Positions 16,575 to 27,400 of a stretch of DNA of 64,000 bases are shown here, piece by piece. Source of the DNA: Chryseobacterium arthrosphaerae (GTDB lineage: Bacteria > Bacteroidota > Bacteroidia > Flavobacteriales > Weeksellaceae); the NCBI RefSeq assembly GCF_001684965.1, contig NZ_MAYG01000001.1:1116001-1180000 (forward strand), in the 5' to 3' direction. Both the position numbers and the translations under genes were made by a program. The notes beneath the pieces were generated by a model. The model was not told where the DNA came from. It searched no databases and saw only the letters and a program-made list of their open reading frames with translations. How positions within the stretch are numbered: position 1 is the stretch's first letter; the number at the start of each line of letters is the position of its first letter.

Positions 16575-17665
16575 AAAAAGTACTCTTTATAGACCGGGAC
16601 GGCACGCTGATCATTGAACCGCCTATGGATTTTCAGGTGGATTCTCTGGAAAAACTTGAGTTTTACCCCGGAGTGTTTCAGAACCTTTCCAGAATTGCCA
16701 ATGAGCTTGATTATGAGCTTGTGATGGTAACCAATCAGGATGGTCTGGGAACTGAAAGTTTTCCGTTTGAGGATTTTATTACACCCCATGAAAAGATGCT
16801 GGAAGCATTCAGAAATGAAGGAATTATCTTCAATGACATTCTGATCGACAAAAGTTTTGAACATGAAAATCTTCCAACCCGGAAACCGGGAACCGGAATG
16901 CTGGGGAAATATATCTACGGGAATTATGATCTGGAAAATTCCTATGTAATTGGTGATAGAGGTAGCGATATACAACTGGCTAAAAATATGGGAACTAAAT
17001 CTGTCTTTCTCAATAAAAACTTTAATGCAGATGCGAGCTTGGTCACCACTTCATGGGCAGAGATTTATCAGTTCCTGAAATCAGGAATGCGGACAGCCAG
17101 AATAAGCAGAAAGACCAATGAAACAGATATCGAAATTGAAGTGAATCTTGATGGTAAAGGAAAGTCTGATATCTCAACAGGACTTCATTTTTTTGATCAC
17201 ATGCTGGATCAGATCGCCAGGCATGGAAATATGGATCTTACCATAAAAGTCAATGGGGATCTTGCAGTAGACGAACACCACACCATAGAAGATACGGGAA
17301 TTGTTCTGGGTGAAGCTATTGTAAAGGCATTAGGAAAGAAAAAAGGGATTGAAAGATATGGTTTTCTCCTTCCGATGGATGATTGCCTTTCTCAGGTGGC
17401 CATTGACTTCGGTGGAAGGCCGTGGCTGGTCTGGGATGCTGAGTTCAGAAGAGAAAAAATCGGGGATATGCCTACTGAAATGTTCTTTCACTTTTTCAAA
17501 TCCTTTACAGATTCTTCAAAATCAAACCTGAATATCAAAGCGGAAGGTGATAATGAGCATCACAAGATAGAATCCATTTTCAAAGCTTTTGCCAAGGCGG
17601 TTAAAATGGCAGTGAACCAGTCGGATGCGAATTACAGTTTACCCTCTACAAAAGGAAGTTTATAA
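16571..17665 (+). CDS. hisB: Bifunctional histidinol-phosphatase / imidazoleglycerol-phosphate dehydratase
   Basis: A 364-aa fusion. The N-terminal HAD phosphatase (residues ~1-165) has the DRDGTL motif, MVTNQDGLG and the [16 protein letters not shown] loop. The C-terminal IGPD domain (~170-364) has [30 protein letters not shown] and [17 protein letters not shown], the Mn-binding histidine clusters. It carries out steps 6 and 8 of the pathway, so no separate hisN is needed. Coupled to hisC. Confidence 0.96.
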   Translation: MKKVLFIDRDGTLIIEPPMDFQVDSLEKLEFYPGVFQNLSRIANELDYELVMVTNQDGLGTESFPFEDFITPHEKMLEAFRNEGIIFNDILIDKSFEHENLPTRKPGTGMLGKYIYGNYDLENSYVIGDRGSDIQLAKNMGTKSVFLNKNFNADASLVTTSWAEIYQFLKSGMRTARISRKTNETDIEIEVNLDGKGKSDISTGLHFFDHMLDQIARHGNMDLTIKVNGDLAVDEHHTIEDTGIVLGEAIVKALGKKKGIERYGFLLPMDDCLSQVAIDFGGRPWLVWDAEFRREKIGDMPTEMFFHFFKSFTDSSKSNLNIKAEGDNEHHKIESIFKAFAKAVKMAVNQSDANYSLPSTKGSL

Positions 17666-17804
17666 AGAGGTAAAAACTTATATTAAGTTTAAAAATTAAG
17701 ATAGGAGTACTTACAAAACAGGTGTGAAGCTCTTGAGGGAGGAAATAACTTCCAGCTTCTGGCTTTCCTCTTAATTATGTTAGACACTCAAATTATTAAA
17801 AACG

Positions 17805-18383
17805 ATGATTGCAATAATAAAATATAACGGTGGAAATGTAAATTCCGTTCAGAATGCACTGAACAGACTGGAGGCCGATTCCATCATTACAGATGACCCG
17901 GAGCTGATCCTGAAGGCTGATAAAGTTATCTTCCCGGGTGTAGGGGAAGCCTCATCCACGATGAAGCTATTGAAAGAGAAAGAACTTGATTTGCTGATTC
18001 CGGCTTTGAAACAGCCTGTCCTGGGAATATGCCTCGGCATGCAGCTGATGTGTAAAGGGAATGAAGAAGGAAACACCGAAGGAATGGGGATTTTTGATAT
18101 CAATGTCAGAAAATTTCCGGCCAGGGATATTGTTCCGCATATGGGATGGAACAGCGTTTCCGGCCAGACTTCTCCATTATTTTCAGGGGTGGAACAGGAG
18201 AATGATGTCTATTTTGTTCACAGTTATTATTGTGAGCTTTCAGAGTGTACTACTTCGGTTTGTGATTATATTCTGCCGTTCAGCGCTTCATTGCAGAAGG
18301 ACAATTTCTATGCAGTACAGTTTCACCCGGAAAAATCGGGAAATGTAGGCAACCGGATTTTAAAGAACTTTATCCTGCTATAA
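17805..18383 (+). CDS. hisH: Imidazole glycerol phosphate synthase, glutaminase subunit
   Basis: Class I glutamine amidotransferase (192 aa) that feeds ammonia to HisF. Catalytic triad: Cys in PVLGICLGMQLM, and His and Glu in VQFHPEKSG. NGGNVNSVQNAL and VIFPGVGEASSTM are the usual N-terminal motifs. The 139-bp gap after hisB includes a stem GAAGCT (17726-17731) / AGCTTC (17754-17759) with no T-run, perhaps a processing or stability element. Confidence 0.95.
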   Translation: MIAIIKYNGGNVNSVQNALNRLEADSIITDDPELILKADKVIFPGVGEASSTMKLLKEKELDLLIPALKQPVLGICLGMQLMCKGNEEGNTEGMGIFDINVRKFPARDIVPHMGWNSVSGQTSPLFSGVEQENDVYFVHSYYCELSECTTSVCDYILPFSASLQKDNFYAVQFHPEKSGNVGNRILKNFILL

Positions 18384-18482
18384 TGAAATGTCTCTGCGAG
18401 GCACCTCACAACAAATGATGATTACAAGATTTTACTCAGGAAATAATAGCTGTAACCCGCAGCAAACTAATAAAATAAACAA

Positions 18483-19205
18483 ATGAAAATTATTCCGGCA
18501 ATTGATATTATCGACGGCAAATGTGTCCGCCTTTCAAAAGGAGATTACAGTACAAAGAAAATATACAATGAAGATCCTGTAGAAGTAGCGAAGGAATTTG
18601 AAAGCTTCGGAATCCGGTTTCTTCACGTGGTAGACCTCGATGGGGCGAAATCAAAGCATATTGTCAACCAAAAGGTTCTGGAGAATATCGCATCGTCAAC
18701 GGACTTGCATATTGATTTCGGAGGCGGATTAAAAAGTGCTGATGATATAGAAACCGCCTTTAATTCGGGAGCCCGGCAGATCACATTGGGAAGCATCGCC
18801 GTTCAGAACCCTGAATTTTGTGTTGAAATGATTCAAAAATACGGCCCTGAAAAGATCATTCTGGGGGCAGACTTTGAAAACAGAAAGATCAGAACCTCGG
18901 GCTGGCTGGAAGGAAGTGATGAAGATGTGGTGGATTTCATTCTTCAGTATCAGAAAAAAGGAATTCAGTCGGCAATATGCACCGATATTTCAAAGGATGG
19001 AATGCTGGAAGGACCTTCCACCGGCCTTTATATTGAAATTTTATATAAAACGGCAGTACAGCTTACGGCAAGCGGTGGTATTTCGGGCATCAAAGACGTC
19101 TATAAAATGAAAGATATCGGATGTGCCGGGACCATCATAGGAAAAGCAATTTATGAAGGCAAAATAAGCCTGCAACAACTTCAGAATTTTATTGAAAATG
19201 CTTAA
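18483..19205 (+). CDS. hisA: Phosphoribosylformimino-5-aminoimidazole carboxamide ribotide isomerase
   Basis: A (beta/alpha)8 barrel of 240 aa that performs an Amadori rearrangement of ProFAR to PRFAR. Catalytic Asp in [19 protein letters not shown] and the second Asp in [13 protein letters not shown] are visible, with the phosphate-binding loops [10 protein letters not shown] and ASGGISG. It overlaps the hisF start by 8 bp. Confidence 0.95.
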   Translation: MKIIPAIDIIDGKCVRLSKGDYSTKKIYNEDPVEVAKEFESFGIRFLHVVDLDGAKSKHIVNQKVLENIASSTDLHIDFGGGLKSADDIETAFNSGARQITLGSIAVQNPEFCVEMIQKYGPEKIILGADFENRKIRTSGWLEGSDEDVVDFILQYQKKGIQSAICTDISKDGMLEGPSTGLYIEILYKTAVQLTASGGISGIKDVYKMKDIGCAGTIIGKAIYEGKISLQQLQNFIENA

Positions 19206-19950
19206 AAAAAGAATTATTCCGTGTCTGGATATAAAAGACGGATGCACGGTAAAAGGAATCAACTTTGAAGATCTCAAGAATGCAGGAGATCCTGTAGAAC
19301 TGGCCAAAAGATATGAGCTGGAAGGGGCGGATGAACTGGTCTTTCTCGATATTACAGCAACCCTTGAAAACAGAAAAACATTTGCAGAACTGGTAAAAGA
19401 TATTGCAAAAGAACTGAGCATTCCGTTCACGGTAGGAGGTGGTATTTCTTCGGTTGAAGATGTGAGAAGACTTCTGGAGGCTGGTGCAGACAAGATCAGT
19501 ATCAATTCTTCTGCGGTAAAGGATCCGCAGCTGATCTCCGCATTGGCAAAAGAATTTGGAAGCCAGTGTATCGTGGTTGCTATTGATACCAAACGGGTTG
19601 AGCAGACAGATCTTGTACATGTCAAAGGAGGAAGACAGGCAACAGCTCTGAATACGGTAGAGTGGGCAAAAGAGGCTGCGGCTTTGGGAGCGGGTGAAAT
19701 CCTGCTTACTTCTATGGATGGTGACGGAACCAAAAACGGATTTGATCTCAGGATTACAAAGCTGGTTTCTGAAGCTGTCAGTATTCCGGTAATTGCTTCA
19801 GGAGGTGCCGGAGCCGTGGATGATTTTATTAAAGTATTTGATGAAACTAAAGCTACGGGAGCATTGGCAGCCAGTGTATTCCATTTTAATGAAATAGGAA
19901 TTCAGGATTTAAAACAACAGCTGAAAACGCAAAAAATTGAAGTACGATGA
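19198..19950 (+). CDS. hisF: Imidazole glycerol phosphate synthase, cyclase subunit
   Basis: Barrel partner of HisH; it makes IGP and AICAR from PRFAR and ammonia. ATG 19198 gives the canonical [15 protein letters not shown] start (250 aa), with Asp11 as catalytic residue and the second Asp in [12 protein letters not shown]. Phosphate loops FTVGGGISS and [12 protein letters not shown] are present. The ATGA overlap with hisIE shows coupling. Confidence 0.95.
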   Translation: MLKKRIIPCLDIKDGCTVKGINFEDLKNAGDPVELAKRYELEGADELVFLDITATLENRKTFAELVKDIAKELSIPFTVGGGISSVEDVRRLLEAGADKISINSSAVKDPQLISALAKEFGSQCIVVAIDTKRVEQTDLVHVKGGRQATALNTVEWAKEAAALGAGEILLTSMDGDGTKNGFDLRITKLVSEAVSIPVIASGGAGAVDDFIKVFDETKATGALAASVFHFNEIGIQDLKQQLKTQKIEVR

Positions 19951-20534
19951 ATATAGATTTTAATAAAGATAATGGTCTTGTGCCTGTCATTATTCAGGAT
20001 GAAAGAACCTTACAGGTCCTGATGCTGGGTTACATGAATGAAGAAGCCTTTGAAAAAACAAAGCGGGAAGGGATAGTCACTTTTTTCAGCCGTTCCAAAA
20101 ACAGGTTATGGACAAAAGGCGAGGAGTCCGGTAATTTTCTGACGGTAAAGAGCATCGCCGTCGACTGTGACCAGGATACAGTCCTGATCAAAGCTGTTCC
20201 GAAGAATGTAGTTTGCCACACCGGAAGCTTCAGCTGCTTTGGTGAGAAAGAGTCTAAAGGCTTTTTATATGAGCTTGAAGAGAAGATCGGCCAGAGAATC
20301 GACACGAAGGCAGAAGGTTCCTATACGTATTCACTTTACCAAAGGGGAATCAATAAAGTTGCCCAGAAAGTAGGGGAAGAAGCTGTAGAGCTGGTAATTG
20401 AAGCGAAGGATGATGATGAAAATCTTTTCAAAAACGAAGCTGCCGACCTGCTGTATCACTTTTTGATTTTACTGAAAGCAAAAGGATTTTCACTGGAAGA
20501 AATAGAAGAAGCTCTTCAAAACAGAAACCGCTAA
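19947..20534 (+). CDS. hisI: Bifunctional phosphoribosyl-AMP cyclohydrolase / phosphoribosyl-ATP pyrophosphatase
   Basis: HisIE fusion of 195 aa. The HisI domain has [30 protein letters not shown] and the zinc/metal motif [10 protein letters not shown] with CHTGSFSCF. The HisE domain has [23 protein letters not shown] in two parts, then [14 protein letters not shown]. It carries out steps 2 and 3. Last gene of the operon; a strong terminator starts at its stop codon. Confidence 0.95.
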   Translation: MNIDFNKDNGLVPVIIQDERTLQVLMLGYMNEEAFEKTKREGIVTFFSRSKNRLWTKGEESGNFLTVKSIAVDCDQDTVLIKAVPKNVVCHTGSFSCFGEKESKGFLYELEEKIGQRIDTKAEGSYTYSLYQRGINKVAQKVGEEAVELVIEAKDDDENLFKNEAADLLYHFLILLKAKGFSLEEIEEALQNRNR

Positions 20535-20560
20535 CCTTTGAATTTTTCAAAGGTTTTTTT
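20533..20560 (+). terminator. Terminator of the histidine operon
   Basis: Perfect 10-bp stem AACCTTTGAA / TTCAAAGGTT, loop TTT, then seven T. It begins at the hisIE stop codon. Confidence 0.92.
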
Positions 20561-20980
20561 ATGGAAAAAAGCGGGTTCTGATCCAATTCGGCTTATTGCG
20601 CATGCAGACCTGCTTTGAATATTAAAATCCCTTTTGTGTAAATTTAAAGAAAATCAGGTTGGGATGTGAAATTATTGTTAATTTGTGTTAATATATTATG
20701 ATAATGTTTTAAAAATATTAAATTTACGATCAGTAAAAACTATTAATAACAAAAAAACACAAAAAATGAAAATACCTTTATATGCATACTCTGTGCATAA
20801 TTATGGCTGCTTAGCGGTCTCTAAACCTATTTACAACACATAAAAATTTAAACGGTTCACCGATTTCAAAGTTCTGAAATTCAAAACTAAAGTACTCAAT
20901 CACTATGCCTTTTTAGTATGGTGCTGATAGATGTTTAAATAAAAACTAACGCATACAATACTCTTCAATAAACATAAATC
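20561..20980 (+). other. 420-bp leader/intergenic region before the RHS operon
   Basis: A -7-like TAAATTTA at 20719-20726 could start transcription, leaving an untranslated leader of about 250 nt. Within it a 25-codon open frame (ATG at 20766, ending ...SKPIYNT) and a TATGCA/TGCATA inverted repeat near 20782-20800 are visible. The encoded peptide is not enriched in one amino acid, so classical attenuation is not supported. Function not established. Confidence 0.35.
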
Positions 20981-23900
20981 ATGAAAAAAAAATTTTTTAC
21001 TGTTCTGGGGCTTTCAGCAGTGATTACTGTTGCCGGACAGGGCGGAGGGCCTTCAGGGCCACAAATAACGGGAAGTGATCCATCGGTTCTGCCCAATCTG
21101 CGTCCTCCTTCACCGGAAGCCTATAAGTTAGGAAGCTACGGAAATATTCCTGTGAGTTTATTTACAGGCAAAGCGAACGTAAATATCCCTTTAACGGAAT
21201 TCAGAACTAAGAATTTAAGTCTTCCCGTAGCCATCAACTATTCCTCAAACGGAATCAAAATTGATGATATGAATGGCTCTGCAGGCCTCGGATGGAGCTT
21301 GATAACAGGGGGAGTCATTACCAGAACGATCAGGGACCTTGCTGATGAAGACAATGTAAATATCACATTTCCTACCGATATTGACGCTCTGGGTATTCGT
21401 CATCCGGTTGTCATGCAGTATTTTCAGGATGCTTCTAATGATCTGGTAGATTCAGAACAGGATATGTATATGGCAAGCTTTAATGGGCACAGCATACGCT
21501 TTCTCTTTGACAGGAGGGGAATGCCTGTAGTATATTCTCAACAGGATGTTAAGATAGAGGGCCGTAGCGGGGGAGACTCTTTCACTATTACGATGGATGA
21601 TGGGGTTAAATATTACTTCACGGATAAAGAAATGACCAATAACCGTACCCTTGGAGACGGACATTCTCTTTTATCCAATAATACAACTGCCTGGTACCTT
21701 AGCAAAATAGAAGACCCGTCGAGCGGTGAAAATATTATGATTGAGAATCAGAATGCGGGGTATTCCACAACATTAAGCAATTCCCAGACTTTGAAATATA
21801 CCGTTGGTCCGGCACAGCAGTCTGTCTGTGGGGGCTCTGCCTTTTCTCTCCCTCCGGTCATCAGCGGACTGGTCAGTCATTTGCAATCTGTCAACGGGAA
21901 ACAGATCAGGAGGATCTACAGTAATAATCCCGGGTATGGGGAAATTATTTTTGATTATACTCCGTCTACCGGAAGTGAGGACTATGGAAAACTGAGCAGG
22001 ATACAGAAGAAGATAAATTCAGTTGCAATCAATGATATCAGTTTCGATTATACCCTTACAGCCAACAAAAGATTATTCCTGAACAGTGTTAATGATATTG
22101 TATCAAAAGCTGTTCATAGCTTTACCTATAATGCTCCTGAAGAATTTCCTGTAAGGCTTTCATTTGCACGGGATACGGGAGGGTATTACAATGGGGTGAT
22201 GACGAATACTCATCTGATTCCTCAGATGCCTACTTCGGCCATATCTTATTCCGGAGCTCAACAGCATGTGGTGCCTGCAAAATCACAAATCGGAATGCTG
22301 ACAAAAGTGGTGTATCCTACCAAAGGAAACTCAGAATTTTTCTACGAAAACAATACGCTATCAACTTACAAGGTTGTTGTCCCTGCATATACCGCAGGAC
22401 ATTCGATAGGTGCGGAAAGTACAGATATTGATTTTGGGTCCAGCCTTCAGTCCAAATCAGTGACCTTTACCTCAATAAGAGATGAAGAAGTGATTCTTGG
22501 AGGAGGCGCTTCTTTTAATGCATGGAAATGTCCGCCTGAATTACACGTTACCGGGAAACACAGAGGAAGGGTTACCCTTAGAAAGGCTACCGGTGAGTTG
22601 ATTCCTTTTTACACAAGAGCTTCAAACGGATGGGAGACGGTTACCGGAACCGTACATACATTGCCGGTGAACGGAAGCCCTTTTTATGCAAGGATTCCAA
22701 AAGATATACCACTGACCTTAACCATCACCACCAGTTTTGAATGTACCAGATCATCTGTCGCCATTACTTATACAGCTGGTGAAGCGGAATGGGGATATGT
22801 AGAAGACATTACGGCAGGATTAAGAATCAGTAAGATCACAGATAACTCAGAAAGCGGAGTGGCTGTCACCCGGAAATTCTTATATAAAGATCTCAATGAG
22901 CCGTTTGCAAGTGTTATAACGGCCAGCCAGCCTTCTTTTTCAGAATCATTGTTTAAAACCAGAACATGTCTTAACAATTCCTCACCAGGAACTATAGGAG
23001 GTGGTATTCCTACAGGGATAGAAAGATTTACTTATAATGTATTGACTTCCTCTAATATTCATGAGCTCAATGCACTGCATCCGAATACTTTTTATAAAAC
23101 CGTACAGGAAATTGTAGAAGGTAAATCTAATACTGTCCATTATTATGCAATAGATACGGATTATTTTGGTAAAACTATCTATGGTAATAATATTAATTCT
23201 GCACCCCGCACAAATTTTGGATGGAAAAATGGAAAAGAGATTCTTACCAAATACCTTGACAGCAATAATAACCTTGTGAGATCTGTAGAGAACAGCTATG
23301 AAGAAGATCCGGCAAGAAAAATCCAGATTGACGGTTTTGCGATCCTAAAAAATTATGATAACCCTATTGGGATGAATGTCACTAAAACATGTAAAGCAGC
23401 AGACATTACAAAAACCCTGGAGACGACCTATTGTACAGCCAATCATTCGCATCATTACCGGGTCGCTGACTTTTATAAGAACTGCTATGCCATGGGTGCC
23501 CAGAATGTGACGCAGGTTTATAAGGACCTTTGCTATGGAAGGAATATCGGAGATGTTATTGCATTTGATGAGAGGATGGATAATCTTGATATCGTTCAGT
23601 ATAAGAACATTTCTTATTTTGAACATCTGAAGTCGCAAAAAACCACAGAATACCTCAACGGAACTGCTATGAAAACCGAAACGCAGTATTTCTACAACAA
23701 TCCACAGCATACTCAGCTTACAGCACAGAAAACCGTTTTTCCGGATTTATCTTCTACAGAAACCAGCTATCAGTATGCTTATGAGAAAAACAATCCGTTG
23801 CTGATCAGCAAAAATATAGTGGGTCTTCCATTAGAAAAGCAACAGCAGCAAACAGTGGATAATGTAACCAAGGTAATTTCCAGAACAGAAAGTATATATC

Positions 23901-24427
23901 CGGGAACATTGCCTCATACAACAACCGGGAATCTCATTCTCCCTTTATCTGAACATACGTTTGATAACCTGAGCAGTACTATTTCCTACAAAGATGTCAA
24001 CTATGATAAATATGACCAGAATGGAAATATACTGCAATATACTACCAAAGACGGTACTCCTGTAAGTATTGTCTGGGGGTATCATAAAACAAAACCGATT
24101 GCCAAAATAGTGGGAGCATTGTATAGTCAGGTTGAAAACCTGATCGTCGATATTGTGGCCAAATCCGATCAGGATGCTGTGGACCCTGCGAAGGAAGCAG
24201 ATCTTCTGCTGGCATTAGACGCCTTTAATCCCACCGGAATGAAGACCACTTACACCTATGACCCGTTGATAGGTATTACCACAGTCACCCCGCCTTCAGG
24301 AATAAGGGAAGTGTATATCTATGATAATGCGAACCGGCTACAGGAAATACAAGCAAGGGAAAGGGATAATGCAGGTAACTATGTTTTGAAGAAGGTTAAA
24401 GAATTTAAGTATAACTATAAACAGTAA
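20981..24427 (+). CDS. Large secreted RHS/YD-type shell protein without toxin tip (1148 aa)
   Basis: Sec signal peptide MKKKFFTVLGLSAVITVAGQ, then the Bacteroidota RHS-partner N-terminus (EAYKLGSYGNIPVSLFTGKA, NLSLPVAINYSSNGIKID, GSAGLGWSLITGGVITR). A long beta-rich body follows. The end has YD-type repeats (YDQNGNILQYTTKDG; KTTYTYDPLIGITTVTPP; YIYDNANRLQEIQ). It lacks the RHS-associated core and any variable C-terminal domain. Only 8 bp separate it from the DUF6443/RHS toxin gene, so the two are one operon. It may form part of the same encapsulating shell, comparable in layout to TcB/TcC pairs; that comparison is inference. Confidence 0.85.
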   Translation: MKKKFFTVLGLSAVITVAGQGGGPSGPQITGSDPSVLPNLRPPSPEAYKLGSYGNIPVSLFTGKANVNIPLTEFRTKNLSLPVAINYSSNGIKIDDMNGSAGLGWSLITGGVITRTIRDLADEDNVNITFPTDIDALGIRHPVVMQYFQDASNDLVDSEQDMYMASFNGHSIRFLFDRRGMPVVYSQQDVKIEGRSGGDSFTITMDDGVKYYFTDKEMTNNRTLGDGHSLLSNNTTAWYLSKIEDPSSGENIMIENQNAGYSTTLSNSQTLKYTVGPAQQSVCGGSAFSLPPVISGLVSHLQSVNGKQIRRIYSNNPGYGEIIFDYTPSTGSEDYGKLSRIQKKINSVAINDISFDYTLTANKRLFLNSVNDIVSKAVHSFTYNAPEEFPVRLSFARDTGGYYNGVMTNTHLIPQMPTSAISYSGAQQHVVPAKSQIGMLTKVVYPTKGNSEFFYENNTLSTYKVVVPAYTAGHSIGAESTDIDFGSSLQSKSVTFTSIRDEEVILGGGASFNAWKCPPELHVTGKHRGRVTLRKATGELIPFYTRASNGWETVTGTVHTLPVNGSPFYARIPKDIPLTLTITTSFECTRSSVAITYTAGEAEWGYVEDITAGLRISKITDNSESGVAVTRKFLYKDLNEPFASVITASQPSFSESLFKTRTCLNNSSPGTIGGGIPTGIERFTYNVLTSSNIHELNALHPNTFYKTVQEIVEGKSNTVHYYAIDTDYFGKTIYGNNINSAPRTNFGWKNGKEILTKYLDSNNNLVRSVENSYEEDPARKIQIDGFAILKNYDNPIGMNVTKTCKAADITKTLETTYCTANHSHHYRVADFYKNCYAMGAQNVTQVYKDLCYGRNIGDVIAFDERMDNLDIVQYKNISYFEHLKSQKTTEYLNGTAMKTETQYFYNNPQHTQLTAQKTVFPDLSSTETSYQYAYEKNNPLLISKNIVGLPLEKQQQQTVDNVTKVISRTESIYPGTLPHTTTGNLILPLSEHTFDNLSSTISYKDVNYDKYDQNGNILQYTTKDGTPVSIVWGYHKTKPIAKIVGALYSQVENLIVDIVAKSDQDAVDPAKEADLLLALDAFNPTGMKTTYTYDPLIGITTVTPPSGIREVYIYDNANRLQEIQARERDNAGNYVLKKVKEFKYNYKQ

Positions 24428-24435
24428 AACACAGT

Positions 24436-27400
24436 ATGAAAAATATAATGATATTAGGTTTACTGTTTACAGCTACAGTAGGCTATGCACAAAGCGTATC
24501 AGAAAACTACATACAATCCGGAACCTGCCTGAATGGGGATTGCAGTAAGAAAACCGAGATCATTACTTACTTTGATGGTTTGGGTCGGGCCAAGCAGATT
24601 GTCAATATAAAAGCAACATCCACGGGAAAGGACCTGGTAACCCCTGTTGTTTATGATGGAGCCGGAAGGCAAACCAAAGACATTCTCCCGGTGCCGGTTA
24701 GTTCGCTCAATGCTGCAATTCATACCGGAATTGTCAATGAAAATTCTGCCAATTCCTATTATGGCGTAGCCAACGCTTATGCAGAAAAAGAAATTGAAAA
24801 TTCTCCGCTGGACAGGATTTTACAGCAGGCCCAGCCTGGTGATGACTGGAAGATGGGCGCAGGGCATACCGTAAAGTACAGATATCAAGTCAATGAGTCT
24901 TCAGAAGTAAAGAAATTTTTAACTACTACAACTACGAATACTGTAGGTACGGTTACCAATACAGAATCTTCTGTACCCTTTATAGCCGGAAACATCTTTT
25001 ATGATGCCGGAACATTATACAAAAATACGGTGACAGATGAAGATGGCACTCCGGTAACCCAATTTCAAAATGGAAGGGGACAAGTTGTACTCATACGGCG
25101 TTCAGATGGAATACAAAATACAGATACCTACTATGTTTATAATGAGTATGGACAACAGGCGTTTGTTATTCCCCCAAAGGCCGTACAGCAGATCGAACAG
25201 AATAACAATATGGTTACCCAGAATATTTTGAATGAACTCTGCTATCAATACCGCTATGACGGCCAGGGAAGGCAGGTGGAAAAGAGGCTGCCGGGAAAAG
25301 ATGACTGGGAATTTATTGTTTATGATGCTGCAGACCGCCCGGTGCTTACCCAGGATCCCAATCTGAAGAATCAGGGGTTGTGGATGCTGACAAAATATGA
25401 TTCTTTTGGACGGATTGCCTACACCGGACTTTTAGCAGGAGGAAGCAGAGCCGGTATGCAGGCTCAGATCGGAAATCAGGTGGTCAGTGAAACACAGATC
25501 GCAACAGGGTTTAACAGAAACGGATTGATGGTGTATTATACCAATACCTTCTTTTCAAATTTTTCAACGGTTCTTACCATTCACTATTATGACTTTTACC
25601 CAAGAGATACCAAGGAATTTCCCCCTGCTAAAATCCTTAACCAGTATGTAGTAAATCACATAGGTGCCGACAATGGAGGAGTCTCAACACTAAGTATGCC
25701 GACAGCTGTCTACACCAAAAATATTGAGGATGATAACTGGACCAGAACATACTTCTATTATGATACCAAAGGTAGAATGGTGGGCAATCAGAGCTGGAAT
25801 CATCTTGGAGGTTACACAAAAACGGAATCTGAACTTGATTTTACAGGAAATATTTTAAGAACCGCAACTGTTCACAAAAGAAAATCTGACGAAGTTGGAG
25901 TTACCGTCAAGGAAAGATTTATATATGATGACCAGAACAGGGTAAAGTATCATTATCATCAGGTGAATTCCCAGCCTGAAGAGCTTCTTGCAGAAAATAC
26001 TTATAATGATTTGTCGCAACTTATCAATAAAAAAGTAGGCAACAATCTGCAAAGCATTGATTATACCTACAATATAAGGGGATGGATGACAGATATCAAC
26101 AAAGATCAGATGGGGCTTACTGATTTAGGAGGAAAGCTGTTCTCCTATAAAATCAAATATAACCAAATGAGTGGCATTACAAATCCGGATCCTGTTCTAT
26201 TCCCCGGAAAAGATGTAAAGCCCAGGTATAACGGGAATATTGCAGAAGTCGACTGGAGATCGGTAGAAACTCCTGGCGTATATCCTTCGCTCACTCCCAA
26301 AAGATATGGTTATGTATATGATTCTTTAAACAGGATTACGGCAGGATTCTATCAGAATCCTCTGAATCCGTTTTCGAAAGAAAATACAGAGTCTCTGGCC
26401 TATGATGCGAATGGGAACATCACCCACCTGTACAGAACTTCAGTGGTGGAAAACGGAAGTACTATAGCAACTAAAATTGATGATTTAACGTATACTTACA
26501 ATGGAAACCGTACTTTTAAAATCAAGGATGCCAGCTCAAATTCTACAGGCTATGAAGGAACTTCCGGATATCCTTTCAGTTATGATGCCAATGGGAATAT
26601 GATATCCATACCTGATAAGCAAATCACAGAAGTTAAATACAATCACTTGAATCTTCCTGAAGAACTGGTTTTTGATTTTGGAAATTTGGGAACTTATAGC
26701 AATAGTTTATATAGAGCCGATGGCATAAAATTGAAAAAAACCAATACAAGTACTGTTTCAGGATTTAATACCATTACTGTCACAACAGAAAATATAGATT
26801 ACCTGGACGGATTTCAATATTATAAAAAGGATATCAACACTTCAGGAGGTGGTGGAATCGAAGTGCCGGAACTCATGACAGTAAGGGCATTTGAGCCACA
26901 GGCGTTTTCACCTGTAGGTATAAATAGCCCGATTGGAACAGTCTCAGTAATGACTCCTGATTTACAGTTTTTTCCTACTTCAGAAGGATTTTATGATTAC
27001 CCAAATGATCTTTATATTTACCAATATAAAGATCATTTGGGCAATGTGCGGGTAAGTTTTGAAAAGAATCTTGCAGGAGGTATCGATATTGTAGATAACA
27101 ACGATTATTACCCTTTTGGAATGAATCATTTGAAAACCGGGAATGCTTATTTTGGACAGAATAGTTTCAAAAAGTATAAGTACAATGGCAAGGAGCTGCA
27201 AGAAACAGGGATGTATGATTATGGAGCGAGGATGTATATGCCGGATTTAGGAAGATGGGGAGTGATAGACCCTGCAGCTGAATTAGGAAGAAGATTTTCT
27301 CCATATAATTATGCTTTTGACAATCCTGTAATGTTTATTGATCCGGATGGAATGTGGCCGTGGCCAACATGGAAACAAGTTAAGAGTTTTGCTGGTGGAT

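Noticed and set aside
17726..17759. Stem between hisB and hisH as an internal terminator
   Set aside because: Good stem but no T-run follows, and the operon genes continue; perhaps only an RNA stability element.
19041..19733. Minus-strand frame of 230 codons over hisA/hisF
   Set aside because: Ser/Ala-rich shadow of two unmistakable his genes.
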